A stretch of DNA of 52,249 nucleotides from Anaerolineales bacterium UBA3001 (GCA_002346435.1 DDZT01000018.1:61853-114101), one strand, 5' to 3'; positions 1 through 8,077 are shown, counted from the first letter of the stretch. A program made the numbers and translations. Notes: generated by a model not told the origin, from the letters alone.

Positions 1-881
1 TGTTCAACAAGATATTTGAGGCATAAGGCCATGATTCGATGAGGATCAATGAATTGACCATGGTTGTCCATAATGCCAATGCGGTCTGCATCTCCATCTG
101 TAATAATTGCTATATCACCTTTTCCATTTGCTATCGCGCTAGCTGTTGCCCCTAAATATTTCATTATTGGTTCAGGGTGAATTCCCCCAAATCCTGGATT
201 CATTTCACTACGAATTTCCATAACTTCGATGCCAGTACCGCTCAAGATACTTTTCAAATAACTTCTTCCAGATCCATACATCGCATCTGATATTACGTGT
301 AATCTATCAGGATGGTTTGCAATACAGTCGATGTCTATAATATTGTGAAGATGTTCAGCGTATGGTTGGTAAGGATTGAAACGTGTAATTGTTCCATTTG
401 AGACTGCTTGGTCAAAATCGACCAGGTTAGGACCTCGTGCTCGTGTTTCATTGTCGTTTAGGCATACTTCTACCCTACGGCATTGACTAGGTTGTGCACT
501 CCCACCATAAGCAGCTTTAATTTTTACACCGTTGTAGCGGGGGGCATTGTGGGAAGCAGTGATCATAACTGCCCCAGCAGCTTTTAGGTGTTGTACTGAG
601 TATGAAATTGCTGGTGTCGGTGCGTCGGCATGAGCAAGGTATACCTTAATCCCGTTACCTGCAAGTACTCTGGCTACTTCCCTTGCAAAACGATCTGATA
701 GAAAACGAGTGTCATATCCTACCACCATCAGATTTGGGTCATGATTTTGATGTTCTTCATCAAGCCAGTCTGGAGAGCTAACTGCATCGGCAATTGCTTG
801 AGACACGAGTCGTAAATTTCCGAATGTGAACGTATCTCCAATCACAGCTCGCCATCCGTCAGTACCAAATTGTATACTCAT
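1..881 (-). CDS. Phosphoglucomutase/phosphomannomutase family protein, 3' end cut by window edge
   Basis: A phosphohexomutase of the alpha-D-phosphohexomutase superfamily, which moves a phosphate between C1 and C6 of a hexose in sugar-nucleotide and cell-envelope precursor supply. About 293 N-terminal residues are present; the C-terminal domain lies outside the window. The N-terminus reads MSIQFGTDGWRAVIGD, the usual family opening. The phosphoserine loop TASHNAPRYNG places the catalytic serine near residue 110, and the metal-binding loop DGDADR is at residues 262-267. The ATG at 879-881 is chosen because family homology begins immediately. An extended -10 promoter lies about 57 bases upstream, and xseA is divergent. 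Whether the preferred substrate is glucose-, mannose- or glucosamine-phosphate cannot be told from the visible part. Confidence 0.93.
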   Translation of the reverse strand, partial: MSIQFGTDGWRAVIGDTFTFGNLRLVSQAIADAVSSPDWLDEEHQNHDPNLMVVGYDTRFLSDRFAREVARVLAGNGIKVYLAHADAPTPAISYSVQHLKAAGAVMITASHNAPRYNGVKIKAAYGGSAQPSQCRRVEVCLNDNETRARGPNLVDFDQAVSNGTITRFNPYQPYAEHLHNIIDIDCIANHPDRLHVISDAMYGSGRSYLKSILSGTGIEVMEIRSEMNPGFGGIHPEPIMKYLGATASAIANGKGDIAIITDGDADRIGIMDNHGQFIDPHRIMALCLKYLVE

Positions 882-924
882 GGCAATTCTTCAGAACCAA
901 CAATAATGTAGTTGTATATGCATT

Positions 925-938
925 TGACCATATGGTCA
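925..938. promoter_or_regulatory. Perfect 14-bp palindrome at the phosphohexomutase transcription start
   Basis: TGACCATATGGTCA equals its own reverse complement. It sits directly downstream of the extended -10 of the minus-strand gene, so its centre lies where that transcript should start. That is a usual repressor position. It is about 25 bases upstream of the -35 of xseA. The regulator is unknown. Confidence 0.45.
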
Positions 939-946
939 TTATAACA
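938..946 (-). promoter_or_regulatory. Extended -10 promoter of the phosphohexomutase gene
   Basis: On the minus strand the bases read TGT-TATAAT, a perfect -10 hexamer with the TGn extension. No good -35 is visible at 16-18 bases, as is common for extended -10 promoters. The predicted start is near 931, giving a leader of about 50 bases. Confidence 0.55.
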
Positions 947-962
947 TTTACACAGCTCTCAA

Positions 963-991
963 TTGACAGCTTGGATGTGGTAGTTTACTAT
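963..991 (+). promoter_or_regulatory. Sigma-70-type promoter of xseA
   Basis: TTGACA at 963-968 and TACTAT at 986-991 are separated by exactly 17 bases. The predicted transcription start near 998 leaves a leader of about 20 bases before the xseA start codon at 1018. Confidence 0.7.
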
Positions 992-1017
992 CATATATAC
1001 AGAAATATCAACAGATT

Positions 1018-2256
1018 ATGCATATGAGCATGCAAATACCTTTTCGTCTACCGGGTGTTCATTGGACAGTCAGCGAACTAACAGATTATGTACGAGACTT
1101 GTTTGAGAATGACCTCCAGATGCATGATGTTGCGGTAATAGGCGAATTATCAAATGTTTCGCGTCCGCAATCAGGCCATGTATATTTTTCTCTTAAGGAC
1201 AAAGAGTCTACTATCCAATGTGTCATGTGGCGCAGCGTTGCTGCTCGGTTGGTTTATTTTCCACATGATGGTGATCGAGTAATTGTATATGGACATGTAA
1301 CTATCTATCCTTCTGGGGGGCGATATCAACTTTATGCTAGCATGGTCGAATCAGTTGGAGTAGGTGATTTATTGGTCCAGACGGAGATATTAAAGGACAA
1401 ACTTGCTTCTGAAGGACTGTTCGAATCGGACAATAAAAAAACATTACCGTCTCTTCCAGCTACAATAGCAATAGTTACGTCTTCATCTGGTGCAGCATAT
1501 CATGATATGCTGAATGTGATCAACAGACGTTGGCCTATCGCAAAAGTTCAACTTATACCAACTTCTGTTCAGGGTACCGAAGCTCCTGTAGAAATAGTTG
1601 ATGCTTTAAATGCTGCTGACAATGTGAATGCAGATGTCATATTGTTGGGTAGAGGTGGTGGTGATGCAGAGGACTTAGCAGCATTTAATTCGGAAGATGT
1701 GATACGCTCTATTTCTGCAACAAAAACTCCTATAGTAACTGGGATTGGTCATGAAACAGATTTTACATTAGCGGACTTAGCTGCTGATGTACGTGCGCCC
1801 ACTCCATCGGCTGCTGCAGAGATTGCTACACCGGACCATCATTTACTACGTCAGAAAATTCACTCAGATTTGGAAAAGATTTCGGAGGCAGTTGTGTATA
1901 AAATCCAAATAAGCAGTTTGAGATTGGATGAAATCAACAGTATGTTGCAAGCTTTGTCGCCGGTAAATGCGATACAGACTGCGCGCCAAAAATTAAATCA
2001 CCTGTATAGTACGTGCGTATCTGACATACGCAATAGTATTTACAGAAAGCGATTGACATTGGAAAAGTTTGACCATCTATTAGACAGTCTCGGGCCTAAT
2101 GCGACTTTGAATAGGGGTTATGCTATTGTGACTCGTGCTGGTACAACGCAAACAATATCTGATTCAAGTGTCGTATCGAAGGGCCAGTTGTTAGATGTGC
2201 TTGTAGAAAAAGGAAAATTCGAGGTTGAAGTTGGAAGAGTTATTTCAGAGGAGTAG
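1018..2256 (+). CDS. xseA: Exodeoxyribonuclease VII large subunit
   Basis: Large catalytic subunit of exonuclease VII, which degrades single-stranded DNA processively from both ends together with XseB and acts in mismatch repair and damage processing. The 412 residues compare with about 400-456 in the family. An N-terminal OB-fold (about residues 12-110) is followed by the catalytic domain with GRGGGDAEDLAAFN and GIGHETDFTLADLAADVRAP, the family signatures, and then a helical region before the C-terminal part. Three start codons occur close together (1018, 1024, 1030). The first is reported; none has a good ribosome binding site, so the exact start is open by a few residues. xseB follows with a 5-base gap, forming an operon. 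Confidence 0.95.
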   Translation: MHMSMQIPFRLPGVHWTVSELTDYVRDLFENDLQMHDVAVIGELSNVSRPQSGHVYFSLKDKESTIQCVMWRSVAARLVYFPHDGDRVIVYGHVTIYPSGGRYQLYASMVESVGVGDLLVQTEILKDKLASEGLFESDNKKTLPSLPATIAIVTSSSGAAYHDMLNVINRRWPIAKVQLIPTSVQGTEAPVEIVDALNAADNVNADVILLGRGGGDAEDLAAFNSEDVIRSISATKTPIVTGIGHETDFTLADLAADVRAPTPSAAAEIATPDHHLLRQKIHSDLEKISEAVVYKIQISSLRLDEINSMLQALSPVNAIQTARQKLNHLYSTCVSDIRNSIYRKRLTLEKFDHLLDSLGPNATLNRGYAIVTRAGTTQTISDSSVVSKGQLLDVLVEKGKFEVEVGRVISEE

Positions 2257-2261
2257 AGTTG

Positions 2262-2471
2262 ATGGGAAAATCTAGGGAGCCAGAGTCACTTGACTTTGAA
2301 GCATCACTTACAGAATTGGAATCCATAGTTAGTAAGCTTGAAAATAGCCAGCTTTCACTTCAAGAATCATTGCAGTTATACAAACGAGGTGAGCTGCTTT
2401 CACAACGCTGCAATCAATTACTTGATGAGGCCGAGTCTCAGATTGATGAACAATCTTCTTCGGATGAATAA
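2262..2471 (+). CDS. xseB: Exodeoxyribonuclease VII small subunit
   Basis: Small helical subunit that binds XseA in several copies to form exonuclease VII. The 69 residues match the family's usual 60-80. The sequence carries the typical pattern FEASLTELESIVSKLE and LSLQESLQLYKRGELL, and ends in an acidic tail. The ATG at 2262 is preferred over a TTG at 2259 because an AGAGGAG Shine-Dalgarno motif ends at 2252, a good distance for the ATG. It is translated behind xseA and ends 11 bases before the convergent end of murJ. Confidence 0.93.
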   Translation: MGKSREPESLDFEASLTELESIVSKLENSQLSLQESLQLYKRGELLSQRCNQLLDEAESQIDEQSSSDE

Positions 2472-2482
2472 TATATGTGTTG

Positions 2483-4072
2483 TCACGTCCCTAATCTTTT
2501 GATTTGGCGCACAATTATCATAGGTATCTTGTTTGCTTGTTGACTACCACAAGCTGCAGTGATTCCCCAAAATATTGTTATTCCTAGCGTTATTCCACCT
2601 AGAACGGTTACAATAACAGGAAGAGTTGTTATTTGTAACCAAACATATAAAAAGATTGACATAGCTATTGTTCCAATCATAGTTCTCAAAACGCTTTTTA
2701 GTAATATAAAAATTTGCAGGCCTGCAAGTCGTGGTCCGATTATCCAGAGTAAAGCCATCATCTCAGCAGTGGTAGCTATGGTATTAGCTAATGCTAAGCC
2801 ACCATGTGGAAAATAATTGTTGGCTAGGAAAGCACTTGCTAACACAAGGCTAAGTATTACGTTTAATATCATAGAGATGCCCCCGACAATCATTGGAGTA
2901 CGTGTGTCTTTGAAAGCGTAAAATGCTCTTGTGACTATTTCTACTACTGAATGCGATACTAATCCAAGTGCATACCAATTTAGTGCCCAAACTACCATAT
3001 TGGTTGAGTTTGCAGAAAATCTGTCATTTTGGAAGAGGATTTCAATTATGGGGCGTCCAATTATGCATAAACCAGCACTAGCTGGAATGGCAAGATATAG
3101 TGCTCCACGCAAACTAGAATTGAGAGATTGGCGCATTCTATCGGTGTGACCTAGAGCTGCCTGTTTGGAAAATGTAGGGAAAACTGCTGTAGCAATTGCT
3201 TGAGCTATTGCAGCTTGTGGGAACGTAAAAATTTGAAAGGCAATTACTAGAGCAGAGAGACTACCAGGTGGTAATCCAGAGCATATCACCGTATTTATCC
3301 AAAAGTTGATTTGCCATATAGACAATCCAATAGTTCTAGGTAACATTAAGCGTCCGACAGTCTTAACAAATTGATTTTGTATACCTAATGTTAGTGTGTA
3401 TTTGCCAGAATATCTTATTAATCTGGGGATTTGTATTGCTAGATGTAAGAATGCTCCAATCAATACTCCGTATGCCAACCCATAAATCCCCCAATTTGGT
3501 GTAAGTAGTATGGCACCTGCTGTAATCCCAGCGTTGTACAGTATTGGCGCTAAAGCTGGACTAAGGAAATGTTGATGGGAATGGTGTATGCCCATCAATA
3601 GACCACTAGCACCAAAGATTACTGTAGAACCTAACATAATTCGCATCAGGGTTACTACAATAGAGGCTTGTTCTTGTGAGAATCCAGGCGCTAAAAATTG
3701 TTGTGTGAGCCATGGAGCAAATAACCCAGAAATGCCAGCAAAAGCAGTCGATACAATAAATAGCCAATTAATGACTGCGCTAGCAAGTTTCCAAGCTTCT
3801 GTTTTACTTTCTCTTGCAAGTAAAGTGGTAAAAGTTGGTATGAAAGCAGATCCTAGAGCACCTCCTGCAATTACATGGAATATCAAATCTGGTACTCTGA
3901 ATGCAGTAAAATAAGCATCTAGAACAGGACTTGTACCAAATGTGCGATTGATTATCACTTGTCGGACTAATCCGAGCAGGTTTGCAAACACAAATGCTAA
4001 CATAATTGTGCTAGCTGATCTAGCTGTATGGATATTCCCAGTTTTATTCTCAATCATTGTTTTACTGTTCAT
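2483..4072 (-). CDS. murJ: Lipid II flippase MurJ
   Basis: Integral membrane protein of the MOP exporter superfamily that flips the peptidoglycan precursor lipid II across the cytoplasmic membrane. The 529 residues form about 14 hydrophobic segments. The N-terminal region contains FRVPDLIFHVIAGGALGSAF, the conserved first-helix loop of MurJ in the form I associate with Chloroflexota. The start ATG is followed by a short polar segment before the first helix. It is transcribed alone, convergent with xseAB and divergent from the LysM gene at 4533. On the minus strand a TATAAT lies about 25 bases upstream of the ATG, but no correctly spaced -35 was found. Confidence 0.93.
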   Translation of the reverse strand: MNSKTMIENKTGNIHTARSASTIMLAFVFANLLGLVRQVIINRTFGTSPVLDAYFTAFRVPDLIFHVIAGGALGSAFIPTFTTLLARESKTEAWKLASAVINWLFIVSTAFAGISGLFAPWLTQQFLAPGFSQEQASIVVTLMRIMLGSTVIFGASGLLMGIHHSHQHFLSPALAPILYNAGITAGAILLTPNWGIYGLAYGVLIGAFLHLAIQIPRLIRYSGKYTLTLGIQNQFVKTVGRLMLPRTIGLSIWQINFWINTVICSGLPPGSLSALVIAFQIFTFPQAAIAQAIATAVFPTFSKQAALGHTDRMRQSLNSSLRGALYLAIPASAGLCIIGRPIIEILFQNDRFSANSTNMVVWALNWYALGLVSHSVVEIVTRAFYAFKDTRTPMIVGGISMILNVILSLVLASAFLANNYFPHGGLALANTIATTAEMMALLWIIGPRLAGLQIFILLKSVLRTMIGTIAMSIFLYVWLQITTLPVIVTVLGGITLGITIFWGITAACGSQQANKIPMIIVRQIKRLGT

Positions 4073-4156
4073 ATAATAAAGTCTGCTTAAAATTATATCG
4101 TAGAGGAGTTGTCTGTATAGTCAATAAAAAGTTCTTATGGGATTTGTATATGATAC

Positions 4157-4200
4157 TTAAAAGATTTGAGAGCTAGGTTTGCTAGCTCTCAATCTTTTAA
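4157..4200. repeat. Long inverted repeat with a single bulge, 5-base loop
   Basis: The left arm is 4157-4176 and the right arm 4182-4200. They pair over 19 base pairs, with one extra T in the left arm, around the loop GTTTG. The stem is mostly A/T at the base and GAGAGCTAG/CTAGCTCTC near the tip. No run of T follows on either strand, and no annotated gene is transcribed into it from either side, so it does not look like an ordinary intrinsic terminator. Confidence 0.8.
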
Positions 4201-4285
4201 AAATAGGAGAAAAGGGTAAACATTTCTTCAAGATACTACGTTACAATTAAACCATATTCCTAAACTATTACATTATATTCATCTA

Positions 4286-4306
4286 ACGATTGTCTTACGA
4301 TTGTCT
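4286..4306. repeat. Direct repeat of ACGATTGTCT with 11-base period
   Basis: ACGATTGTCT occurs at 4286-4295 and again at 4297-4306. The period is about one helical turn, so two protein molecules could bind the same face of the DNA. It lies about 230 bases upstream of the gene at 4533. A chance origin in AT-rich sequence is possible. Confidence 0.4.
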
Positions 4307-4532
4307 ATCTGTATCAATTGGTACACTCAAAGTATTTGATGGACATTATTGCAATAATTGGATTATATATCTTGCTGACTATAGATTATGATTTGAGTAA
4401 TAATTGTAGAGTTTAGGCATCCGTGCAGTTTATATTTTCTTCATTATTTAGCAAAACTGTGTTATAAAAGTAACGGATAAGTTAGTTTTATATTCATATA
4501 GTGGGCTATACATTGTATTTTTTGTGTAAATT

Positions 4533-5870
4533 ATGAATTTTGACAAGTTCGTTTCAAGTGTTTCACATAATAGAGTCAGTAGACTATCTTGGGCAGCCGG
4601 TCTATCAGGTATTCTAAGCATTTGCTTGTGGTTTAATGCAGTCTATGCTGCTGTAGATTCTGATGATGATGGAATCCCAGATAGTTCGGATAATTGTGTC
4701 TATGTAAGCAACCCAGACCAACGAGATAATGTTACCGCTTTTATATTAGGGCATGGAGACAAATGGAAAACATCATTTGAGCCATTATGGGCTCCTGCTG
4801 ACAAAAGTACTACTCGAGTTTATGTCGGTGGAACAATACAGGTATCAGTAACTGATTACACATGGAGTTCAGATGGCAAAAAAATAGAGTTCACCACTGC
4901 CCCTAAATTGGACGATGAGGTTCGCCTAGTGGTATTAGAAGACAAAGATGGCAGAGGTGATAAATGCTCTCCTGATCTAACAGTAGATTTTGATGGTATA
5001 CCAGATGAGGGTGACAATTGTCCACTTGTTTACAATCCTTACCAGGAAGATACATGGGGTACAAGTGAAGGTGATGCCTGTGAGACGGGTTCAGGAATTT
5101 CTGAAATATATCAGGTTTGGGCAAAAATATATGAGCATTCTAATTATAATGGGATTGAGGAAGTGATTCGAGTGGACGACGTACTGCTAGCTGGAAATGC
5201 AATAGGAGATGATGCTGTATCATCTATTCGCGTGGGACCACATACAGCTGTATATTTGTATACCTTACCCAATTATGGTGGAATTAGCGAGTTTTTTGGC
5301 AATGACGATTCTGACTTTATGGACAATCAAATTGGTCATGACACTGTGTCATCTATTCGTATGTATAGTACTGCGCCTATACGGGCAACAAAGATAGATG
5401 CAGGCATAGATTTTTGGTCAGGAAATAAAGGGCATGTTGGCCACATTTCGACTGCACAATTACAGACCTTAGTGTCAGGCGGATCAGGTAACAGTATTAT
5501 CCTCGAGCATGAGTATGTGGACAGCGTCCAGTCTATCACAGTTACTTATAATGGTTCTGGCGATTATGTTGTGTCCACAACAACTATAGTTGGAACATTA
5601 GATGAGACTTCACATTTTCATTACGAGGGTGTCGCTGACGTTGCTACTACTGTGGTTGTTACAGCTACTCCTACTCCTACTCCTACTCCTACTCCACTAC
5701 CTGCTACTGTTGTAATGGAAGCTTCTGAGAACAAATATATTGTTCAATCAGGTGATTATTTATTTAAAATAGCTGTGCTTCATAATACATCAGTACAATC
5801 CCTTGTACTTGCAAACAATATAGAGAATGCTGATCTTGTTTTCAAAGGACAGGTTTTAATTCTCCCCTAA
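4533..5870 (+). CDS. Secreted protein with TSP3 repeats, beta/gamma-crystallin domain and C-terminal LysM
   Basis: A secreted, probably calcium-binding wall-associated protein of unknown role. A signal peptide covers about residues 1-40 (hydrophobic stretch ending NAVYA-A). Next is an Asp-rich thrombospondin type 3-like repeat (DSDDDGIPDSSDNC), and a second copy near residue 152 (DFDGIPDEGDNCP). Residues about 194-282 form two Greek-key motifs of a beta/gamma-crystallin domain: KIYEHSNYNGIEE and YLYTLPNYGGISEFFG, each closed by a D-x-VSSIR strand. A TPTPTPTPTP linker near residue 380 leads to a LysM domain (about 401-445, YIVQSGDYLFKIAVLHNTS), which should bind peptidoglycan or a related glycan. 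No Shine-Dalgarno motif precedes the ATG. It appears monocistronic. Confidence 0.82.
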   Translation: MNFDKFVSSVSHNRVSRLSWAAGLSGILSICLWFNAVYAAVDSDDDGIPDSSDNCVYVSNPDQRDNVTAFILGHGDKWKTSFEPLWAPADKSTTRVYVGGTIQVSVTDYTWSSDGKKIEFTTAPKLDDEVRLVVLEDKDGRGDKCSPDLTVDFDGIPDEGDNCPLVYNPYQEDTWGTSEGDACETGSGISEIYQVWAKIYEHSNYNGIEEVIRVDDVLLAGNAIGDDAVSSIRVGPHTAVYLYTLPNYGGISEFFGNDDSDFMDNQIGHDTVSSIRMYSTAPIRATKIDAGIDFWSGNKGHVGHISTAQLQTLVSGGSGNSIILEHEYVDSVQSITVTYNGSGDYVVSTTTIVGTLDETSHFHYEGVADVATTVVVTATPTPTPTPTPLPATVVMEASENKYIVQSGDYLFKIAVLHNTSVQSLVLANNIENADLVFKGQVLILP

Positions 5871-5892
5871 GTAGTGATATTAAAAGTTAGAT

Positions 5893-6384
5893 TTAGTCGT
5901 GCTTTTGTCCATTTGGTAATGTTGCACCTGTAAGTGTACGGGCGCTTTCAAGCTGATATTCTGTCACCAAAGCACCAGTGAGATTAGCGTCGGCTAAATA
6001 TGCGCCACTTAGGTCAGCACCACGCAGATCTGTGTTGATAAGTTCGGAACTGTTAAGCACAGCGTTTCTAAAAACAGAATTTTGTAGATTGGCTCCAGAC
6101 AGAATAGCATGTCGCATAAATGCTCCTGTGAAATTAGAGTTACTCATATTCGCATCAGTCAATATCGCATATTCGAGATCAGCACCTGCCAAACTAGTTT
6201 CGGGCTTGTTGATTTCGCTTAAATTTATACCTTGCAAATTGCAGCTTATGTTCTTGCCTGTAAGAACTCGAGTAAGGCTGTATATATCAGTATTTCCTAT
6301 GGATGCTATTACCAAATATGATACTAAAACTATTGATACTAAAGCACTGATGAAAACTTTCTCATTTCTTGATCGAGTTGTCAT
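5893..6384 (-). CDS. Membrane-anchored pentapeptide-repeat protein
   Basis: One hydrophobic segment (about residues 10-28) precedes roughly ten A(D/N)LxX-type pentapeptides (LAGADLEYAIL, LRGADLSGAYLADANL and similar), which fold as a right-handed quadrilateral beta-helix. The C-terminus TGATLPNGQKHD is a common end for pentapeptide proteins. The family has no single function; some members mimic DNA and bind gyrase, but nothing here indicates that. The start is well supported by an AAGGAGG ribosome binding site (plus-strand 6389-6395) a few bases upstream. It lies 89 bases downstream of the membrane protein at 6474, in the same direction. Confidence 0.75.
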   Translation of the reverse strand: MTTRSRNEKVFISALVSIVLVSYLVIASIGNTDIYSLTRVLTGKNISCNLQGINLSEINKPETSLAGADLEYAILTDANMSNSNFTGAFMRHAILSGANLQNSVFRNAVLNSSELINTDLRGADLSGAYLADANLTGALVTEYQLESARTLTGATLPNGQKHD

Positions 6385-6473
6385 TAGGCCTCCTTACGTA
6401 ATATACTGTGGCAAAATTTACCGATTTAGAAAGCAAATGGATACTTGGTTGATGTACGTTTCTTACGTTGAAA

Positions 6474-7070
6474 CTAACTCATGCTCCAGGCAATATATAA
6501 AAGGATAATACCTGCTACTCCCATTATCGATGCTAACCAAATCAGCCCAAATGGTTGTTTTGACTTCTGACTAGTTTTTATAATCAGTTGTTCTTTTTGA
6601 AAATATGTTGCCAGATCGGGGGAATCTGTAGATTCAAGACTAGGTTGATCCTGTGCAATATTAGAGTGCTGAGTAATTGTATCTGCTTCAGTTGATTCTT
6701 CAATCTTCTCAACAATCTCTGCTTTATCAATTTCCTGAGTATCTAATTCATCATCTTTAGCACTTTCTTTAGCAATATCTTTGATGTGGCTGTAGTTGTT
6801 CTGTTTGTAACCTAGAGGCTTGTTGTGTTTTTTAGCTTCTATGACCCAAGGGTCTCCAGGCGCCAAGAGTTGTGCTCTTCTAATTGCATCTGAACGTTCT
6901 TTTGAACTTGATGCTAATTCAGCTAGGAATTTCCAAGCAATTAACTTGTTAGGATGTTTTTTGGTAAATGTGCGCAATCCTTCTCTGGCAGCGGTAACAT
7001 CACCAGATTTAGCCAGACTAATAAGTTCATCTAAGTGTTCATCATGCGTATTCACAGAGTAACTATACAT
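6474..7070 (-). CDS. Membrane-anchored protein with TPR-like N-terminus, function unknown
   Basis: About 198 residues. The N-terminal 75 residues resemble a pair of TPR-like helices: DELISLAKSGDVTAAREGL, then KHPNKLIAWKFLAELA and RAQLLAPGDPWV, a pattern often seen in Chloroflexota proteins. A charged, low-complexity Glu/Asp/Lys region follows, then a single C-terminal transmembrane helix (about the last 20 residues) that would anchor it with the bulk in the cytoplasm. The ATG at 7070 is chosen over an upstream TTG-type or ATG start because an extended -10 promoter sits at 7094-7102, so longer forms would begin upstream of the transcript. No enzyme motif was seen. Confidence 0.65.
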   Translation of the reverse strand: MYSYSVNTHDEHLDELISLAKSGDVTAAREGLRTFTKKHPNKLIAWKFLAELASSSKERSDAIRRAQLLAPGDPWVIEAKKHNKPLGYKQNNYSHIKDIAKESAKDDELDTQEIDKAEIVEKIEESTEADTITQHSNIAQDQPSLESTDSPDLATYFQKEQLIIKTSQKSKQPFGLIWLASIMGVAGIILLYIAWSMS

Positions 7071-7093
7071 GATTGTTCTTGGTATTGCCACAT

Positions 7094-7102
7094 AGCATAA
7101 CA
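7094..7102 (-). promoter_or_regulatory. Extended -10 promoter for the gene at 6474-7070
   Basis: The minus strand reads TGT-TATGCT. The predicted start near 7087 gives a leader of about 16 bases before the ATG at 7070. It is back to back with the extended -10 at 7120-7128 of the divergent gene. Confidence 0.45.
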
Positions 7103-7119
7103 TTTCTGGAGTTTCTCTC

Positions 7120-7128
7120 TGGTACAAT
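7120..7128 (+). promoter_or_regulatory. Extended -10 promoter, probably leaderless transcript
   Basis: TGG-TACAAT matches the extended -10 pattern. Transcription should start at about 7134-7136, one to three bases before the GTG start codon at 7137, so the message would have almost no leader. Confidence 0.5.
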
Positions 7129-7136
7129 AGATTTCT

Positions 7137-7472
7137 GTGATTAGTAACTTGCCTAAAGAAATAGCGTCAGAATTGGAATTAGCAGTTGCGGCGCGATCTA
7201 CTGATAACGAAGGAAAAGCGCGTGTGCATGCTCGCAGGGCGGCTGGTTGGGCTATAAGATCATGGTATGTGAGACAAGGTTGTACCAATCGACGGAAGTC
7301 CGCATTTTCTTACTTGCAAGGTGTGTCAAATGATTTATCTATTCCTGGGCACATTCGTGAGGCATCTTCACACCTTATCTTGCGGATTACCGTACATCAT
7401 GAACTGCCGATTGAAAATGATATGTTGGATGATGCTCGGTTGGTAGTTAACTATTTTGTGGACAAAGATTAG
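7137..7472 (+). CDS. Small all-helical protein of unknown function (weakly HEPN-like)
   Basis: 111 residues with no recognised family. The sequence looks entirely alpha-helical and is rich in Arg, His and Ala early on (GKARVHARRAAGWAIRSW). Two overlapping R-x4-H patterns occur near the C-terminus (REASSH and RITVHH), which is the active-site spacing of HEPN RNases. However, the first residue after Arg is not the usual polar one, so this is only a hint. Translation starts at GTG 7137, almost at the predicted transcript start. A Nudix gene follows after about 50 bases and dnaE after that, all on the same strand. The coding frame is well conserved in composition with its neighbours. Confidence 0.55.
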   Translation: MISNLPKEIASELELAVAARSTDNEGKARVHARRAAGWAIRSWYVRQGCTNRRKSAFSYLQGVSNDLSIPGHIREASSHLILRITVHHELPIENDMLDDARLVVNYFVDKD

Positions 7473-7525
7473 ATAACATATGATTAAATTTTATTATTAA
7501 AATAGTCTCTGGGAATTGTAATTTG

Positions 7526-8077
7526 ATGACATCAAAGTTTGAGGTTGTTTCCAGTAAATATGTATATCAGGGTAGAGTGGTTCATTTACGTACTGATAAT
7601 GTACGCACTTTTTTAAGTGACAAGACAGTGTGCCGCGAAGTTGTGGAGCATTCAGGTAGTGTTGGTATTGTGGCAATAGATGAAGATGACAATGTGTATT
7701 TAGTGTCCCAGTATAGGCATGCAGTTGACAAGGTGCTAATGGAAATACCAGCAGGCACTCTTGAAAAAGGCGAATCCTCAATTGAGACTGCAAAGCGTGA
7801 ACTTAGGGAAGAGATAGGAATGTCTGCTGATCACTTGATATCTACAGGTAGTTTTTATCTAGCCCCAGGATATTCTTCAGAAATTATGGAAGTCTATATA
7901 GCTAAGGGTCTAAAAGTTGACCCTTTACCTAAAGATGTTGATGAGGATATCGTTGTGCATATGGTCCCGTTTGAAAAATTAGTAGCACAAATATGCTCTG
8001 GTGAATTTACTGATATTAAAACTGTGGCGGCCGTACTACTTGTAGCTCGTAACAATGCATTGCTTGGTTCTAGTTAG
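7526..8077 (+). CDS. Nudix hydrolase, ADP-ribose pyrophosphatase type
   Basis: Cleaves nucleoside diphosphates linked to another moiety; the subtype suggests ADP-ribose to AMP and ribose 5-phosphate. The Nudix box is complete: G-x5-E-x7-REL-x-EE-x-G, seen as GTLEKGESSIETAKREL then REEIGM. An N-terminal beta region (VSSKYVYQGRVVHLRTDNV) precedes it. About 16 residues after the box comes LAPGYSSEIMEVY, the Pro/Glu pattern typical of ADPRase-like members. The protein is 184 residues, normal for the family. The ATG at 7526 is preferred over a TTG three bases upstream. It may be co-transcribed with the small gene at 7137. Confidence 0.9.
   Translation: MTSKFEVVSSKYVYQGRVVHLRTDNVRTFLSDKTVCREVVEHSGSVGIVAIDEDDNVYLVSQYRHAVDKVLMEIPAGTLEKGESSIETAKRELREEIGMSADHLISTGSFYLAPGYSSEIMEVYIAKGLKVDPLPKDVDEDIVVHMVPFEKLVAQICSGEFTDIKTVAAVLLVARNNALLGSS

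Larger units (their letters stand above)
4073..4532. other. 460-base gene-free divergent intergenic region
   Basis: This AT-rich stretch between murJ (-) and the LysM/crystallin gene (+) shows no ORF with coding character or ribosome binding site. It holds a long bulged inverted repeat (4157-4200) and a pair of direct 10-mers (4286-4306), listed separately. No tRNA, riboswitch or known RNA fold was recognised. No clear promoter for the gene at 4533 was found. Confidence 0.6.

Noticed and set aside
5660..5700. CTACTC-type tandem repeat as a microsatellite or phase-variable tract
   Set aside because: It encodes the TPTPTPTP linker before the LysM domain; such linkers are normal in Chloroflexota secreted proteins and the repeat is in units of six bases, so slippage would keep the frame.
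5978..6508. Plus-strand open frame antisense to the pentapeptide-repeat gene
   Set aside because: It is a mirror of the repeat-rich gene on the other strand, with no ribosome binding site and no plausible protein pattern.
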